Assembly: GCF_032854445.1 (NCBI RefSeq)
Contig: NC_088305.1
Location: 9,367,606-9,431,605 of the forward strand
Origin: Liolophura sinensis
Lineage: Eukaryota > Mollusca > Polyplacophora > Chitonida > Chitonidae
DNA length: 64,000 nucleotides
Reading direction: 5' to 3'
This document shows, in pieces, positions 22,101 through 33,180 of this stretch; position 1 is the first letter of the stretch, and each line of letters opens with the position of its first letter. A model generated the notes under the pieces. That model saw nothing but the letters and a program-made list of their open reading frames with translations. It had not been told where the DNA came from and made no database searches. The translations under genes and the position numbers were made by a program.

Positions 22101-22930
22101 CCGTCTTTATTAACCCTTTTAGACACGATTTGCGAATCGCATTTGAGAGCGATATATGCTGATGATCGAACAAATCAGTCGGTGCCAAAAAAGGGTGAGA
22201 AAGTGTTAGACAGCCATAAAACGGGAGCACATTGTAATGTCCGCATTCCACTTTCCGGGATTAATTGTGGCGAATGCAAGTATTCAGGACTCTTAGGAAC
22301 ACTCTCAATGAAGACTTATAACTACATATCCACCAAAATCTGCTATTGCCATGAATTTGCTGAATTGATAGAAACTAGCTTGAACCCTTTCGGAAGGGTG
22401 TTAAAGCAACGCTAACATTTTAGAGAACCGTTCTTGTAAACGAAAGGATCACTCTCACAGGATGTTTGGAGAGCAAGCTCTCGTTGACGCCCGTGTGGAC
22501 GTCTATACACACAGTTAAACGTTTGTGGATGATCATTTGTCTTACTCATATACGGTTTGCAAATCTTTGCGTTGCATGGGGAAAAGTTCGTCACTAACGT
22601 CCGAGATTAATAAACAACACTCACATGTTACAGTATACACTTCTTGCTAGCGGAAGGTTTCATCCCACTGTTTGAAGTGCCTTGATGGCAAGACGCTCCT
22701 AGCGCCAATCGTATAGCCTTTTGCGCATACATTTGTCTGTGGTCGGTTCTTCACTACAGAGTTTCTGGTTTTCCGCACCCAGAAAATTTATCGCTTTAAT
22801 TGTCTGTGAAAATATACGCAGTACAACGCTTAACGACTATAAAATAACTGCAATCGAAAGTTTCCTGTCAAGGTCGTGTGTGGTTGTACATGGGAAGAGC
22901 ATTGCGCTATGATCATTATGACGTAGGCAT
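19195..22930 (+). repeat. Family E long repeat, copy 1
   Basis: Reference copy of an unclassified repeat of ~3.7 kb. Landmarks: CAGTGACCTTTAG with GAGGGCAGGTCAT (19195-19231), GTATCAATTTCACCACGTAG (~20410), ACAATATTTATTCGTACATA (~20625), TCTTGAAAAATGCCGGTTCT (~21418), a QSVPK-encoding block (22150-22250), GAAGGTTTCATCCCACTG (~22652) and GATCATTATGACGTAGGCAT at the end. A family A fragment is inserted at about 19355-19415. At the place where copies 2 and 3 carry a MITE, this copy has an inverted segment (21186-21258). No long ORF spans it, so its class is unknown. Confidence 0.75.
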
Positions 22931-23534
22931 AATACAGATTAGTGACCTTTGGTCCAAGGAGTCAGGGCAGGTCACCTGATTTGAGGGTCTCCACCTTCAC
23001 CGGAAAGACTGGATCTGTTTGCCTGAGGCTGGTCAGATTGGTGTCTAGTGAGAGATCATCCATCTGTTAGACTGGCGGCAGTTTAGTGTGGCTGAGGGAT
23101 TCGGGGTGTGACGGACATAGCACCTGTACTAAACCGTCTCCATCGTACCACAAACGCTCTGCCCCTATCCCACACCCTTTTTCAGGTTGCCCCATATTCT
23201 GATTCCCCATCATCAGGTACAGGGCAAATATAGACATAGGGCTAACGATGCCAATTTCACGAAAGGATATACCGTGAGCGTCTATCAAACGTGCCATAAA
23301 TCCGCAAAGGGTGTTGATGGATTCAGTTCATTATTTGGTTTCTTCCTAAACTCAGCCTATGTGTAGGTGAATAAAATGGTTAAAGCTAAAAGTAACTCTG
23401 CCTCGGAAATGTTGACCGTTTAGAAGAGGTTTTGTGAGTCTTTTCTCAACAGTATCAGCTGTATTATTGTGTTATGCGGGAATCACTATTTATGCCGTTG
23501 GTACAAATTTAGGTCATGGAAATTGCCTGAGACG

Positions 23535-23590
23535 ACACTGCGTTTCGAACCGACGACCTGATGATCAGCCGTATAGTTGTTAACTATAGA
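23535..23590 (-). repeat. tRNA-like segment inside family E
   Basis: The minus strand reads TCAGGTCGTCGGTTCGAAAC, which contains a textbook B box (GGTTCGAAAC). Related forms occur in copy 3 (30015-30045) and in the inverted copy at 49258-49310 (GAGGTCGTTGGTTCGAATGC). A weak A-box-like stretch precedes it. This suggests that a tRNA-derived SINE was absorbed into family E before it multiplied. Confidence 0.5.
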
Positions 23591-23788
23591 CAATTAGAAC
23601 ATCTGGACTCCCAGTAAAATTACGTGTAGCTCATAGGTAGAATTAGAACATCTGGACTCCCAGTAAAATTACGTGTAGCTCATAGGTAGAATTAGAACAT
23701 CTGGACTCCCAGTAAAATTAAGTGTAGCCCATAGGTAGAATTAGAACATCTGGACTCCCAGTAAAATTACGCTTAGTTCATAAGTAGA
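23587..23788 (+). repeat. 49 bp minisatellite, four units
   Basis: The unit starts TAGAATTAGAACATCTGGAC and ends TGTAGCTCATAGG. Units lie at about 23587-23637, 23638-23686, 23687-23735 and 23736-23784. Units 1 and 2 are nearly identical and unit 4 has several changes. E copy 3 has a single unit at 30060-30115, so the array grew after the copies separated. Confidence 0.9.
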
Positions 23789-24620
23789 ATTTAAGGTAAC
23801 ATAACGATCGGAAACAACAGAGCTTCGATAGTTTAATGTATCTACAGTCCCTTACGACTTTTAGGTTGTCCTTCTGTTCCTTTAATCTGGAATACCCCTA
23901 CATGACAACATGCGTTAGAAATGTAGGGATCACACATAATGGAAATTCCTTGTGGATAATCGGAAGACCGATGCGTTTAATCAGTTTTCACCTCCTGTTC
24001 GATGATAATTGAGGTAAGCTTCTCAGTTACGCTTTGAGTGTAACTTTATATGCTGACACGAGCGTATCTTCGTCGCAGAGATACGCCTAGATATACATTT
24101 ACAGCCCCAGTTGAAGTGCAACGCCCCTTTAGAAAAAATATATATTAATATACAATAATGGCTTTTCTATCACAGAAACGTATGTTGTGTTAGTGGCGCT
24201 CACTCAGGAGTACACATTGACCTTTACATCAGAGATACTCACGGAGATCCCATGCGACCAATTTATACCCGAATGATGAAGGTATTTACTTGAGAATGTA
24301 TCAATTTCGCCACCTGGGCTTCACAAGTGAGAGCGCTTCTTAATTAAGACAGACAAATCGACATGTTTGTCTGAGGAAAATTGAATACTTGATTGCAGCA
24401 TTTATCGTTTTATCATGTTTTGTCACACCTCGTTGTAAATATGTGTGTCTACCAATCACTGCATGGACATCCCAAACTGATGCACCTTCCACGTATGTCT
24501 GAAAAATTTAGTTGTGAGTCCACTTCAGTCTTGCTGGTTGAGCTAAGGTCAAGTGAGAAAAAAAGTCAAATACCCCGGGTAGGCCAGTGACGTGCTCTTT
24601 ACCGATAAAGTGGCAAATAC

Positions 24621-26782
24621 CAGCGTTTGCACGTCTTAAAAGACTAAATTCAAGTCCAGAGTTCAAAATCCAAGCGATATATGTTGCATATCACACTTAC
24701 AACCAGTCCTAAGTGAACATGGCGTACGCCCCAACCAGTAGCAATGCATGGAAACGACATTATCGTCCCTTGCCGGTTTCTCGAGACCAACTACCATGCC
24801 GGCAACTTTAAATTCAGTTTGCGTACAATAGTAAAAGTTGGGCTGTTGTTCACCTTTATGCTTTAACTTATTGCTATGAAAAATTACGTACACTCCCGCC
24901 ACATTACCGCTGGCGAGTTAGGCTGCTTGTCAAGAGTTACCTCCCCTATCACGCATGTGCTGAATGGAGTATGGTATTGAAGCCACCTCAACCGTATTTC
25001 AATGATTATGTGGCGGCGTTATAGCTCCATAAGTGCTATACTGTCAGATGTATAGTTTATTACAGAGAGAATTACGAATGATCTTTCTCAAGTTCGCGAA
25101 TCTGTTTTTCTAAAGCTTCTTTTTCGGATACCTTCTAGGTCATTGTTTTTTTTTTTCAGAGAAGTAAACTTAGCGAACCATTCACGTTTTCACCCTTTTC
25201 TGCGAACACATCACACAACTGATTCAATGACTTTATGTCCTTTTCAATTTCCCTTCTCTTGTCTTTCATCTCCGATATTTCCGCCAAGTGAGTTTTTCTA
25301 TATGTCCTGTTCTGTTTCGATATGGACCCGTTTCCTCCGTTGCTGATCTTGGCCATATTCCTGGCGTGCACTTTTGATGCTCAGTAATCCCTCCTACGAC
25401 AGATACATTATCATTAGCGGTCCGTTGAGCAAAATACGACTTTGCCGAGCGGTTTTCCATCACCATGGTTGCATTAATGGAAAAGCCGTGTTCCACTGTT
25501 TCATGTCCCTGTGAAAGTGTCAAAATCAGTTGAGTTATATTCCAAAGTAGAGACCTCTGTTGTGCGATATGGATAATCTTGCAGAAAGAACATCCACTCG
25601 CTCGTTATCCAAACTAAATAAAGTAAACGCGCTTTTGTTAGATGCCAACACTAGATCCAGAAAATCTTAATATTGCCGTTTAATCTCATCCCAGTTCTTT
25701 TCGTCTATGCATTTACAGGACTCAACTTTACAAGAGCTCTTTGAATGTCCCCACAACAAGCAATTGGACATGTAACCATCCTGTCTGGTCTAAAAGAAGA
25801 AGGACAACGAACCAGCGAATAGTTCAACGGATTTTTGCTCTTAAGCTTTGAAAGTGAACTTTTATAGAATTCCGCTAGTCCATTCTGCAGCCTGCCTATT
25901 CGATCCGATATTTTACCTGATGCATACAAAGTTTTAACAATCTTGTCAGCAGAGAATCCAATATCTACTTTAAAGAACGTCAGCAAATTCCCATCAATCT
26001 GTTCAAGTCCTGGAAATCTGACGATGGCGTTAACGTTACTGAGGACAACACAGTTCGCAGTCGTACCTGATACTTCAGCTGAAGTTGAGGGAGAATTTAT
26101 GTCACCGGCGGTAAACATCAACATCGATACTGTTGAACGGAAAGATGTTTTTCTCTTGCTATGTTTCTTTGCTTTTGGAATGGCCTTTGAGTGCCGATTT
26201 CCCCAGTTTCATGTTGTCAAATCCATTATAACTCCAACGGCAGTTTGCCCCCTTGTTTATCTGTGCCTTCTGCGTCTTCAAAAAATCTTTAAAATCTGAC
26301 AACAACAGCCATTCTTCGCAGAACTTATACTTTCCGTGCATGCTTTCATGTACAGGCCCTACTAAGCATTGTCAAAATATCCCCGTATCATACACAGTCG
26401 AGATGGCCGAAGTATCAGTCACGATGGCAACGTGTGTGGCTGTACTCTGCGTATCCATACACCAGGGCCGCAAACGTGACTTATGTCTGCGGCCCTGGAA
26501 AAAGTAACACTAAGGTACTGCAAGATACGAGTCAACCAAGTTGTGGATTGCACTGGAGTGGACACTGAATACTGCTTGGAAAGTGAACAAGACAAAAATA
26601 CAATGAAACCTTTTTAAGACTTTATACAATTTGACTCTTGCACATCTGTGACATTTACTCGCTGGGACTCCTAAAATTCAAGTACTTTCAAGGACCTTCG
26701 CTATAAAACAGTCCATTTCAAACACTTTCACAAAGAACAATTCAAGTACTTTCCAGGTTTTGAATGACCCGTGCGAACCATG
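24621..26782 (-). mobile_element. hAT-like DNA transposon, 2162 bp, with target duplication
   Basis: Direct duplicates AAATAC flank it at 24615-24620 and 26783-26788. E copy 3 has the unoccupied site GTGGCAAATACATCTTG (31083-31099). The ends are inverted: CAGCGTTTGCACG on the left, and the complement of the right end reads CATGGTTCGCACG. The right end also carries the repeated CAAGTACTTTC phrases I associate with this transposon group. A 6 bp duplication is shorter than the usual 8 bp of hAT elements; a subgroup with 6 bp duplications (hAT6) is known to me from repeat nomenclature. Coding remnants lie on the minus strand. Confidence 0.85.
25075..26341 (-). pseudogene. hAT-like transposase remnant H1
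   Basis: Minus-strand blocks in order. At 26341-26159 a BED/C2H2-like DNA-binding finger reads FCEEWLLLSDFKDFLK then MKLGKSALKGHSK; the second metal-binding Cys appears lost (NCRWSYNGF). At 26124-25705 come FFKVDIGFSADKIVKTLY and KNPLNYSLVRCPSSFRPDRM. At 25523-25266 MTLSQGHETVEHGFSINA is the counterpart of the hAT dimerisation motif (usually GQA-VERGFS). It ends with a Lys/Glu-rich coiled-coil stretch EKDIKSLNQLCDVFAEK near 25200. The product would cut and paste the element. Frameshifts, and the loss of most of the catalytic region between the finger and the C-terminal blocks, make it inactive. Confidence 0.8.
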
Positions 26783-27046
26783 AAATACATCTTGATCAGT
26801 TTTCTTCACTCAGACCATGACAATTATAACCCTTCCCTTAGTTTAATCTGGTGCAATCTCAGAGCAAGTGGGTGGGGTACCAATGCAACATAAATAAATT
26901 TCAAAGAAACAAACAGAAAAACAAACGGTGAGAAAAAATGTATGCCCTATGAACACTCCGTTTTGAAATAAAGAACACAAACAGCAGACTTCGCTGGAAT
27001 ATTTGTCATTTCATTTCAGCAGACATTTTCATGGGAGCCTTTAGTA

Positions 27047-27580
27047 CACTGGAAAAAACAAGTGTTTGTCATTTAAACATATCTCTGCAACAGATAATTA
27101 ACGTGCTTTAACAAATTAATGCCTTTCAGTAAATATCAGACTCGTACTTATACTATTTACAGAGTTAAAATGATTCCAAAGTCCCAAAAAGCTATAATTT
27201 GACGAGTCTAATACATTTTAGGAAATTCATAAACAATTTAGAACGTGCACACACCATGATAAATGCTTACTTTTAACAAGTTTTAGATGTGTTTGTTTTT
27301 CAAATACACGTGCATACTTCATAAATATATTGATTCATTTATAAATGCATGGATTATTTCACATATTTACTCACATTTAGAATCTAAATGCAATAATTTA
27401 TGTAGCAATTTGAATGGGTTTATTGCTTAGACGGAGTGATTTATTATCAATCTTATTATCTTAGTTGGATAAACATGTTTAAGTGTTTCAGTATTAACCA
27501 TGTTACAATTAAACGTTAAAGCACGTTTATTATCTGTTGCAAAGAGGTGTTTAAATGTTAAACATTTGTTTTTTTTAGCG
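27047..27580. mobile_element. MITE-F, copy in E copy 2
   Basis: 534 bp element with ~65 bp imperfect terminal inverted repeats. The left end reads CACTGGAAAAAACAAGTG and the right end, complemented, CGCTAAAAAAAACAAATG; both arms continue to TTTGCAACAGATAAT-like sequence. It is flanked by TA on both sides (27045-27046 and 27581-27582). No coding capacity. TA duplication fits a Tc1/mariner-type mobiliser, but that is inference. Confidence 0.8.
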
Positions 27581-28035
27581 TATTGATTCGAATTATGTTT
27601 TTTATAATTTCTATCATATTGGTTGATGCATTGTACATTGTGATCTTGTTCATGTACGGTTTGCAAATCTTTGCCTTGCATGTGGGAGAGTTCGTCACTA
27701 ACGTCCGAGATTGATAAACAATACTCACATGTTACAGCACACTTCCTGTTAGCGGAAGGTTTCATCCCAGTGTTTGAAGTGCCTTGATGGCAACAAGCGC
27801 CCGACGACAATCGTGTAGTCTTTTGCACAGACACTTGTCTGTGGTGGGGTTTTCACCATACCCTTTATGGTTTTCCGCACCCAGAAAACACTTTGGTTGT
27901 AAGTGAAAATATATGCAGTACAACGCTTAACAACTATAAAATAACTGCAATCGAAAGATTCCTGTCAAGGTCGTGTGCGGTTGTACATGAGAAAAGCATT
28001 ACGCTTTGATCATTATGATGTTGGCATAATATAGA

Positions 28036-28990
28036 CTGAAAGCCCTAGCTAGCGTTTTATCCAGTGGCGCTCCGGCATGCCCTTCGGAACGTCCGCCATC
28101 CCTCTGTGAAACCGCAGTACCTAGCGCCATACCTAAAAATGTCCTTTGTAAAGTATTTTTTCCGTATTTTTAATTTTCTGTCTAATAAAACAACGCTATG
28201 CACTGCAATTCCATCGGCATATAATCTCGTATATACGTGTAGTTATTTTTCGCCTCCAATTCCCGAGAGCTACTTCCAAATCGGAAACCCGTTAGTTACG
28301 ACATCTTGAGTGCCTGAGGCATGGTTTCCAAAGTTCCGGAGTCGGCTGGCTGCGCAAATGTCTGCGCAAACGCTCACATTTTGTGACCTTGCCAAGCCAT
28401 TGCTTACTAAATCGTAAATTACTCGTGTAGCGCCTAGAATGGCGATGCAATGAGTTGACACAGTAGCGTGCCTAGTTCAGGTCGACTAGGAAGCGTCAGT
28501 TCATCCTAGAACAGTGTTTTGAAGGCAGGATGTTTTCCCCATATAAAATTTCAGTTTAACCTCCAAAGGCAATATTTTAGCCTTTTAATTGGCTCCGAAA
28601 AGGTGTTTTCAGGTGAAAGTTTGTCAAATATGCCAGTGCGCTGACTTTTAGTGCCGCTTACTATTGAGTCCCAGATTACCGTTAAACCTTACACGATTTT
28701 GATGTAGGAAATTCTTTTCAGTACAGCCACAGTGCATGACCCCTGATGAGCTGTTGGCTTTCTGATAGGGAAATTTTTTCTGCTTTAGAGGGATGGCGAA
28801 CCCGATTGACTTAGTAATTGATCCCGTTTCCTTTCAACTGAAGAAAGTTGAACACAGAAGTTAGTGAAAATAAATCTTGGAAGGCTGGAGTGATAATATA
28901 TGAAAGATTTTGTTGTCACATCAACAAGTGAAATGGTGGGCTTACAAAATCAGTTTCAATTAACATTTTATTTATTCTATAAATATTTGA
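28036..28990. other. Spacer between E copies 2 and 3
   Basis: No repeat family recognised. An 81-codon frame at 28064-28309 shows no motif. The spacer separates two E units that otherwise share orientation. Confidence 0.4.
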
Positions 28991-28994
28991 CTGA

Positions 28995-29220
28995 CTGACT
29001 GATTGCTGTTTTACACCACACTCATGATTATTTCACTCATACGACGGTGGGTCAGTATTGTCAGATGGGTGGAGGTAACCCCCGGAAGAAACCGGGGTAA
29101 ATCACTGATCATTGGCAAGTCACGGACAGCTTGCCCACTTGTCTTACAGCAGCCCCATTTGCACAGTTCTACAAGCGTCGTCATCCACCTCGCCACCAAA
29201 CCCCATGAAATTAAGCACTA
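28995..29220 (-). mobile_element. SINE, reverse strand, second tail type
   Basis: Plus strand: TTGCTGTTTTACACCACACT, CATGATTATTTCACTCATAC, GACGGTGGGTCAGTATTGTC, then GAAACCGGGGTAAATCACTG and CAAGTCACGGACAGCTTGCC. The tail matches the common SINE, but the central part differs and resembles 4366-4460. It marks a second SINE subfamily. Confidence 0.65.
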
Positions 29221-30187
29221 AAATGCCTTCGGTGGAATGAGAAAATTCCCTGCCGTTGTGACCCTAAAGTTTACTAAAATACAGTATTTTAGGCCATTTA
29301 ATTTATCCTGATGTTAGATGTAAAACTACCCTTTTGACGCGACGAAAGCATTTCCTGCGATGCCCGGCTCATTTAGCTGGGACGGTCTACTCCCATGCCT
29401 TCATCAAATCCTAGCTAGGGGTCTTATAGATTAGTGACCTTTAGCCCCCAGGAGTCTGAGGGCAGGTCATCTGATTTGAGGATGCCACCACCCACACTCA
29501 CTAGAAAAGCTGGATCTGTTTGCCTGAGGGTGGTCAGATCGGTGTCTAGGGAGAGGTCATCCATCTGTTAGACTAGCGACAGTGTGTTGGGCTGGGGCAG
29601 TCGGGATGTGACGGACATAACACCTACTCAACCAATCCGTTTTCATCGTGCCACAATCGTTCTGCTTCTACCCCACATCCTTTCTCAGGCTGCTCCATAA
29701 TCAGGTTCCCCATCATCAGGTACAGTGCAAATATAGACATAGGGCTAACGATGTGGGCGTATATTAAACTTGCCATAAATCCGTAAAGGATGTTGGAGGA
29801 TTCAGTTTATGGTTTGGTTTCTTCCTAGAATCAGCCTACGTGTAGACGAATAAAACGGTTTAAGCTGAAGGTAACTCTACCTCGGAAATTTTGACCTTAT
29901 TGAAGAGGTTTTGTGAGTCTTTTCTCAACAGTATCAGCAGTATTATTGTGTTATGCGAGAATCACGCTGTTGGTACAAATTTAGGTCATGGAAAGTGGCT
30001 GAGACGACAATGCGTTTCGAACCAACGACCTGATGATCAACCGTAGTTGTTAACTACAGACAATTAAAACATCTGTGCTCCCAGTAAAGTATGAGTTACG
30101 TGTAGCTCATAGGTAGAGTTTAAGGTAACATAACGATCGGAAACGACAGGGCTTCCATAGTTGAACGTATCTACTGTCCTTTATGGC

Positions 30188-30217
30188 TGTTGTCATGTAC
30201 ACCCGTACATGACAACA
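30188..30217. repeat. Perfect 13 bp hairpin in E copy 3
   Basis: TGTTGTCATGTAC (30188-30200), a 4 nt loop ACCC, then the exact complement (30205-30217). The right arm is conserved in copy 2 (CTACATGACAACATG near 23900), but the left arm is not. Confidence 0.85.
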
Positions 30218-31220
30218 TATGTTAGAAATGTAGGGATGGAAAAATACATTTATGTACTTACCAGTCTCACCTATAATCGAAATTCCTGGTGGATAATCGG
30301 AAGACCGATGCATGCAATCAGTTTTCACCTCCTGTTTCATCATAATTGACACGTTACTGTTAAATGAACAACTAAGTTGTGCTTCTGCCTTACCCTTAGG
30401 GTGAAAATTTTTATATACATGTCCAGTCCCACGTGAATGGGATCTGGAATACACATTAACCTTTCCATCACAGATACTCACGGAGATCCCAGGCGACCAA
30501 ATTATACCCGACTGATGAAGGCATTTATTTGAGAATGTATCAATTTCACTATGTAGGTTCCACAAGCAAAGGTGTATTTTAATTAAGACAGACAGATCGA
30601 AATTGTTTGTCTGAGGATACTTGCTTGAAGTATTTATCGTTCATTACATTAAACCTAGGACTGTGCACTTAACGAAAGAGAAAGTGAACCAGTAATCAAG
30701 ATCTGTCTTTCACAACCAATTTTCGTCAGATTTGAAAAATGTACAACGAAAACAATATTTATTCGTACATAAAATAATAGGACAAATCGCCACTCAGGTA
30801 CAGGGCGTGGTCACTCTGAACGGCTTAGCTTCCTGCAAAGTTCACTACACCATGTTTCACCATACCTCGTTGCACATTTATGTGTCCACGGGTCAATCAC
30901 TACAAAAAAAAAACTGATGCGCCTTCCAGATATGTCTGAAAAATTTAGTTGTGAGTTCAGTTCAATCTTGCTGGTTGGGTTGAATTCACATTCCCGGGCA
31001 AGGACAATGACGTGCCTTGACTTAACGTCCCATTAAACTGTAGAAAAACATATGTACTGTACTACACAGCATGGGTAGAAAAGTGGCAAATACATCTTGA
31101 ACAGTTTTCTTCACTCAGAAAATGACAATTGTACAAATTTACTTAGTATAATCTGGCAAAATCGCAGAGTCAATTGGTGGGGTATCAACGCAACATAAAT
31201 AAATTCCGGAGGCTTTAGTA

Positions 31221-31726
31221 CAGATAATAAACGTGCTTAACAAATTACTGTCTATCAGTGAATATCGGACTCGTAATTAAACTATTTAGGGTGTTAAAAT
31301 GATACCAAAATGTATTTGGTCCGTTTTATACATTTTAGGAAATCCATCAACTATTTTGAACGGTAACACGTGCACACACTATAATACATGCTTACTTTTA
31401 ACATGTTCAAGGTGTTTCTTTTTTTTCAAATAATAATTCACAAATATATTGATTTATTTTATAAATACATGCAGTATCTTATAAGTACTTGTATTTATAG
31501 TCTAAATGCAATAATCTATGTAGTAAATTGAATGGGTTTATTGTTCAGAGGGAGTGTGTTAAAGTTTTCAGTGTACATGATCAACATTATAAAGCGTTCT
31601 TTTTATCAGTTGTTGAATACATATGTTTAAGTGTTTAATTATTAAACATGTTACAATTAAATATTAAGCACGTTTATTATCTGTTGCAAAGAGATATTAA
31701 AATGTTAAACATTTGTTTTTTCAGTG
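31221..31726. mobile_element. MITE-F, copy in E copy 3 (left end deleted)
   Basis: Same insertion point as in E copy 2: left flank GGCTTTAGTA, right flank TATTGATTCGAATTATG. The right arm is intact (AACATTTGTTTTTTCAGTG); about 45 bp of the left arm are missing, so it starts at CAGATAATAAACG. The shared site shows that insertion preceded the split of copies 2 and 3. Confidence 0.8.
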
Positions 31727-32928
31727 TATTGATTCGAATTATGTTTTTATCATTTGCTGACATAATGCTTTATAAACTATACATTGTAGTCTTATTCATC
31801 GTCTTGCTAAGATGTAGTAGGCGAGGTCTAATGATGCCTCAATTCTCTTAAAAAATGCCGAATCTACCTTTGATGTCTCTCCTTGACTCTACCAGAGTGT
31901 ACAGAGAAGAAGAATCGTCCATCAATATTTGTTTTCTATACGACTCACATTTCCCACGGTGGTGAAAGTTTTTTTTTAAAAAATCAATTACTTCATGTGG
32001 GGCAGACAGGATTACGTTGGAACGGAAGGATGTATCCACGTGGACAAGACGAAGAATGAGTGTGGAAGTCTAGTGGTGCCACGCGATGTATGACCCCAGT
32101 GTGTCGTGGGGAAAGGGGATGAGATTTATGACAACCGCTGAACCCAGCTTATGAACCCGTCGCGACGGTCATTAACTTCATCGTTAGGGTTGTGGTTCTT
32201 TGTTCGAACATACCGCTCATATGCCATGATACAGAAGTGAAACGAGGTATGGAGAGTGTGAAAAAGAAATAGGACAATTGTGTGACGTGTGAACAATTCA
32301 CGTGAAAAAGTGCGGGAGTAACTCGTAAACGGTCGCTGTTTTATCTGGACTATTCTGGCTTTATCCATCCATCTAAACCAACGCGTTTTTGAGTATGAAG
32401 TCAAACAACAATCGATCAATCAATCAATCTATGTCGCCTCTTGCTGTGAATTGTACATCCTTTTTGAAAATCTGGTACCTTGGATGTCCTCTCTGTTTCG
32501 GTATTGGTGATTATACGACCTTATCTTTAGACGACCATCTTTATGGGTTGTTAAGCAGTTTGCACATACTATTCACTCCACTGTTTAGCCGTCTTTATTT
32601 ACCCTTTTAGACACGATTTGTGGATCGTATTTGAGAACGGGATGTGTTATTGGCAGAGCTTACTAGTCGGTACCAAAACAAGGCGAGGAAGTATTAGACA
32701 GCCATGAAACGGGAGCACAACGTCATGCCTGGATTCTACTAACGACATTTCCTGGATTAATTTGGTGAATGCGAAAATCCAGGAGTCTCAGGAGCGCTCT
32801 GTGTGAAGGCTAATAATTGCCTTGCCACCAAAATCTGCTAATGAATTTGCTGACTTGATAGGAACTAGCCTCAACGCTCTTGGAAGGCTGTTTATTCAAA
32901 GCTAACATGTTAGAGAACCGTTCTTGCC

Positions 32929-33180
32929 TCCGTGACTGAGGTAGTTAGCTCGCCATCGTGGCCCAAAGACCCAGCAGCCTCTCACCAATGCGGTCGATGT
33001 GGGTTCAAGTCCAGCTCATGATAGTTTTCTCTACGGTCGTACGTGGTAAGATCTGACACCAACCTGCGGATAGTAGTGGGTTTTCCCCGGGCTCTGCTGG
33101 GTTTCCTCACATCATAATGCTGGTAATAAGCGAAGTATTGTTGAGTACGGCGTAAACTTCAATCCAATAAATATACAAAT
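32929..33180 (+). mobile_element. tRNA-derived SINE, forward strand, with head
   Basis: The best forward copy with a head. An A-box-like TGAGGTAGTTAGC lies near 32938, GCCTCTCACCAATGCGGTCG precedes a B box GGTTCAAGTCC (33002-33012), and then come TACGTGGTAAGATCTGACAC, TTTTCCCCGGGCTCTGC, CATCATAATGCTGG and GAGTACGGCGTAAAC, with an A/T-rich end. It interrupts E copy 3 where copy 1 has continuous family sequence (22435-22530). Pol III transcription of the head is expected for this class. Confidence 0.85.

Larger units (their letters stand above)
22931..28035 (+). repeat. Family E long repeat, copy 2, with insertions
   Basis: Begins directly after copy 1 with TTAGTGACCTTTGGTCC. Parts colinear with copy 3 are 22935-23860, 23930-24620, 26783-27046 and 27581-28035. 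It is interrupted by a hAT-like element (24621-26782) and a MITE (27047-27580) and carries an expanded 49 bp minisatellite. The segment that includes the QSVPK block in copies 1 and 3 is deleted near 27650. The end at 28015-28030 (GATCATTATGATGTTGGCAT) matches copy 1. Confidence 0.75.

Noticed and set aside
23587-23788. CRISPR-like regular repeat
   Set aside because: Units are contiguous with no unique spacers, and the DNA is animal. It is a minisatellite.
25943-26299. 118-codon plus-strand frame
   Set aside because: Opposite-strand shadow of the hAT-like transposase blocks.
30107-30565. 152-codon minus-strand frame, among the longest in the window
   Set aside because: It lies in family E copy 3, and the corresponding part of copy 2 is rearranged. 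No domain is recognised.
32940-33015. Possible tRNA gene (A and B boxes)
   Set aside because: The stem pairing is poor and the segment continues into the SINE body. It is a SINE head.
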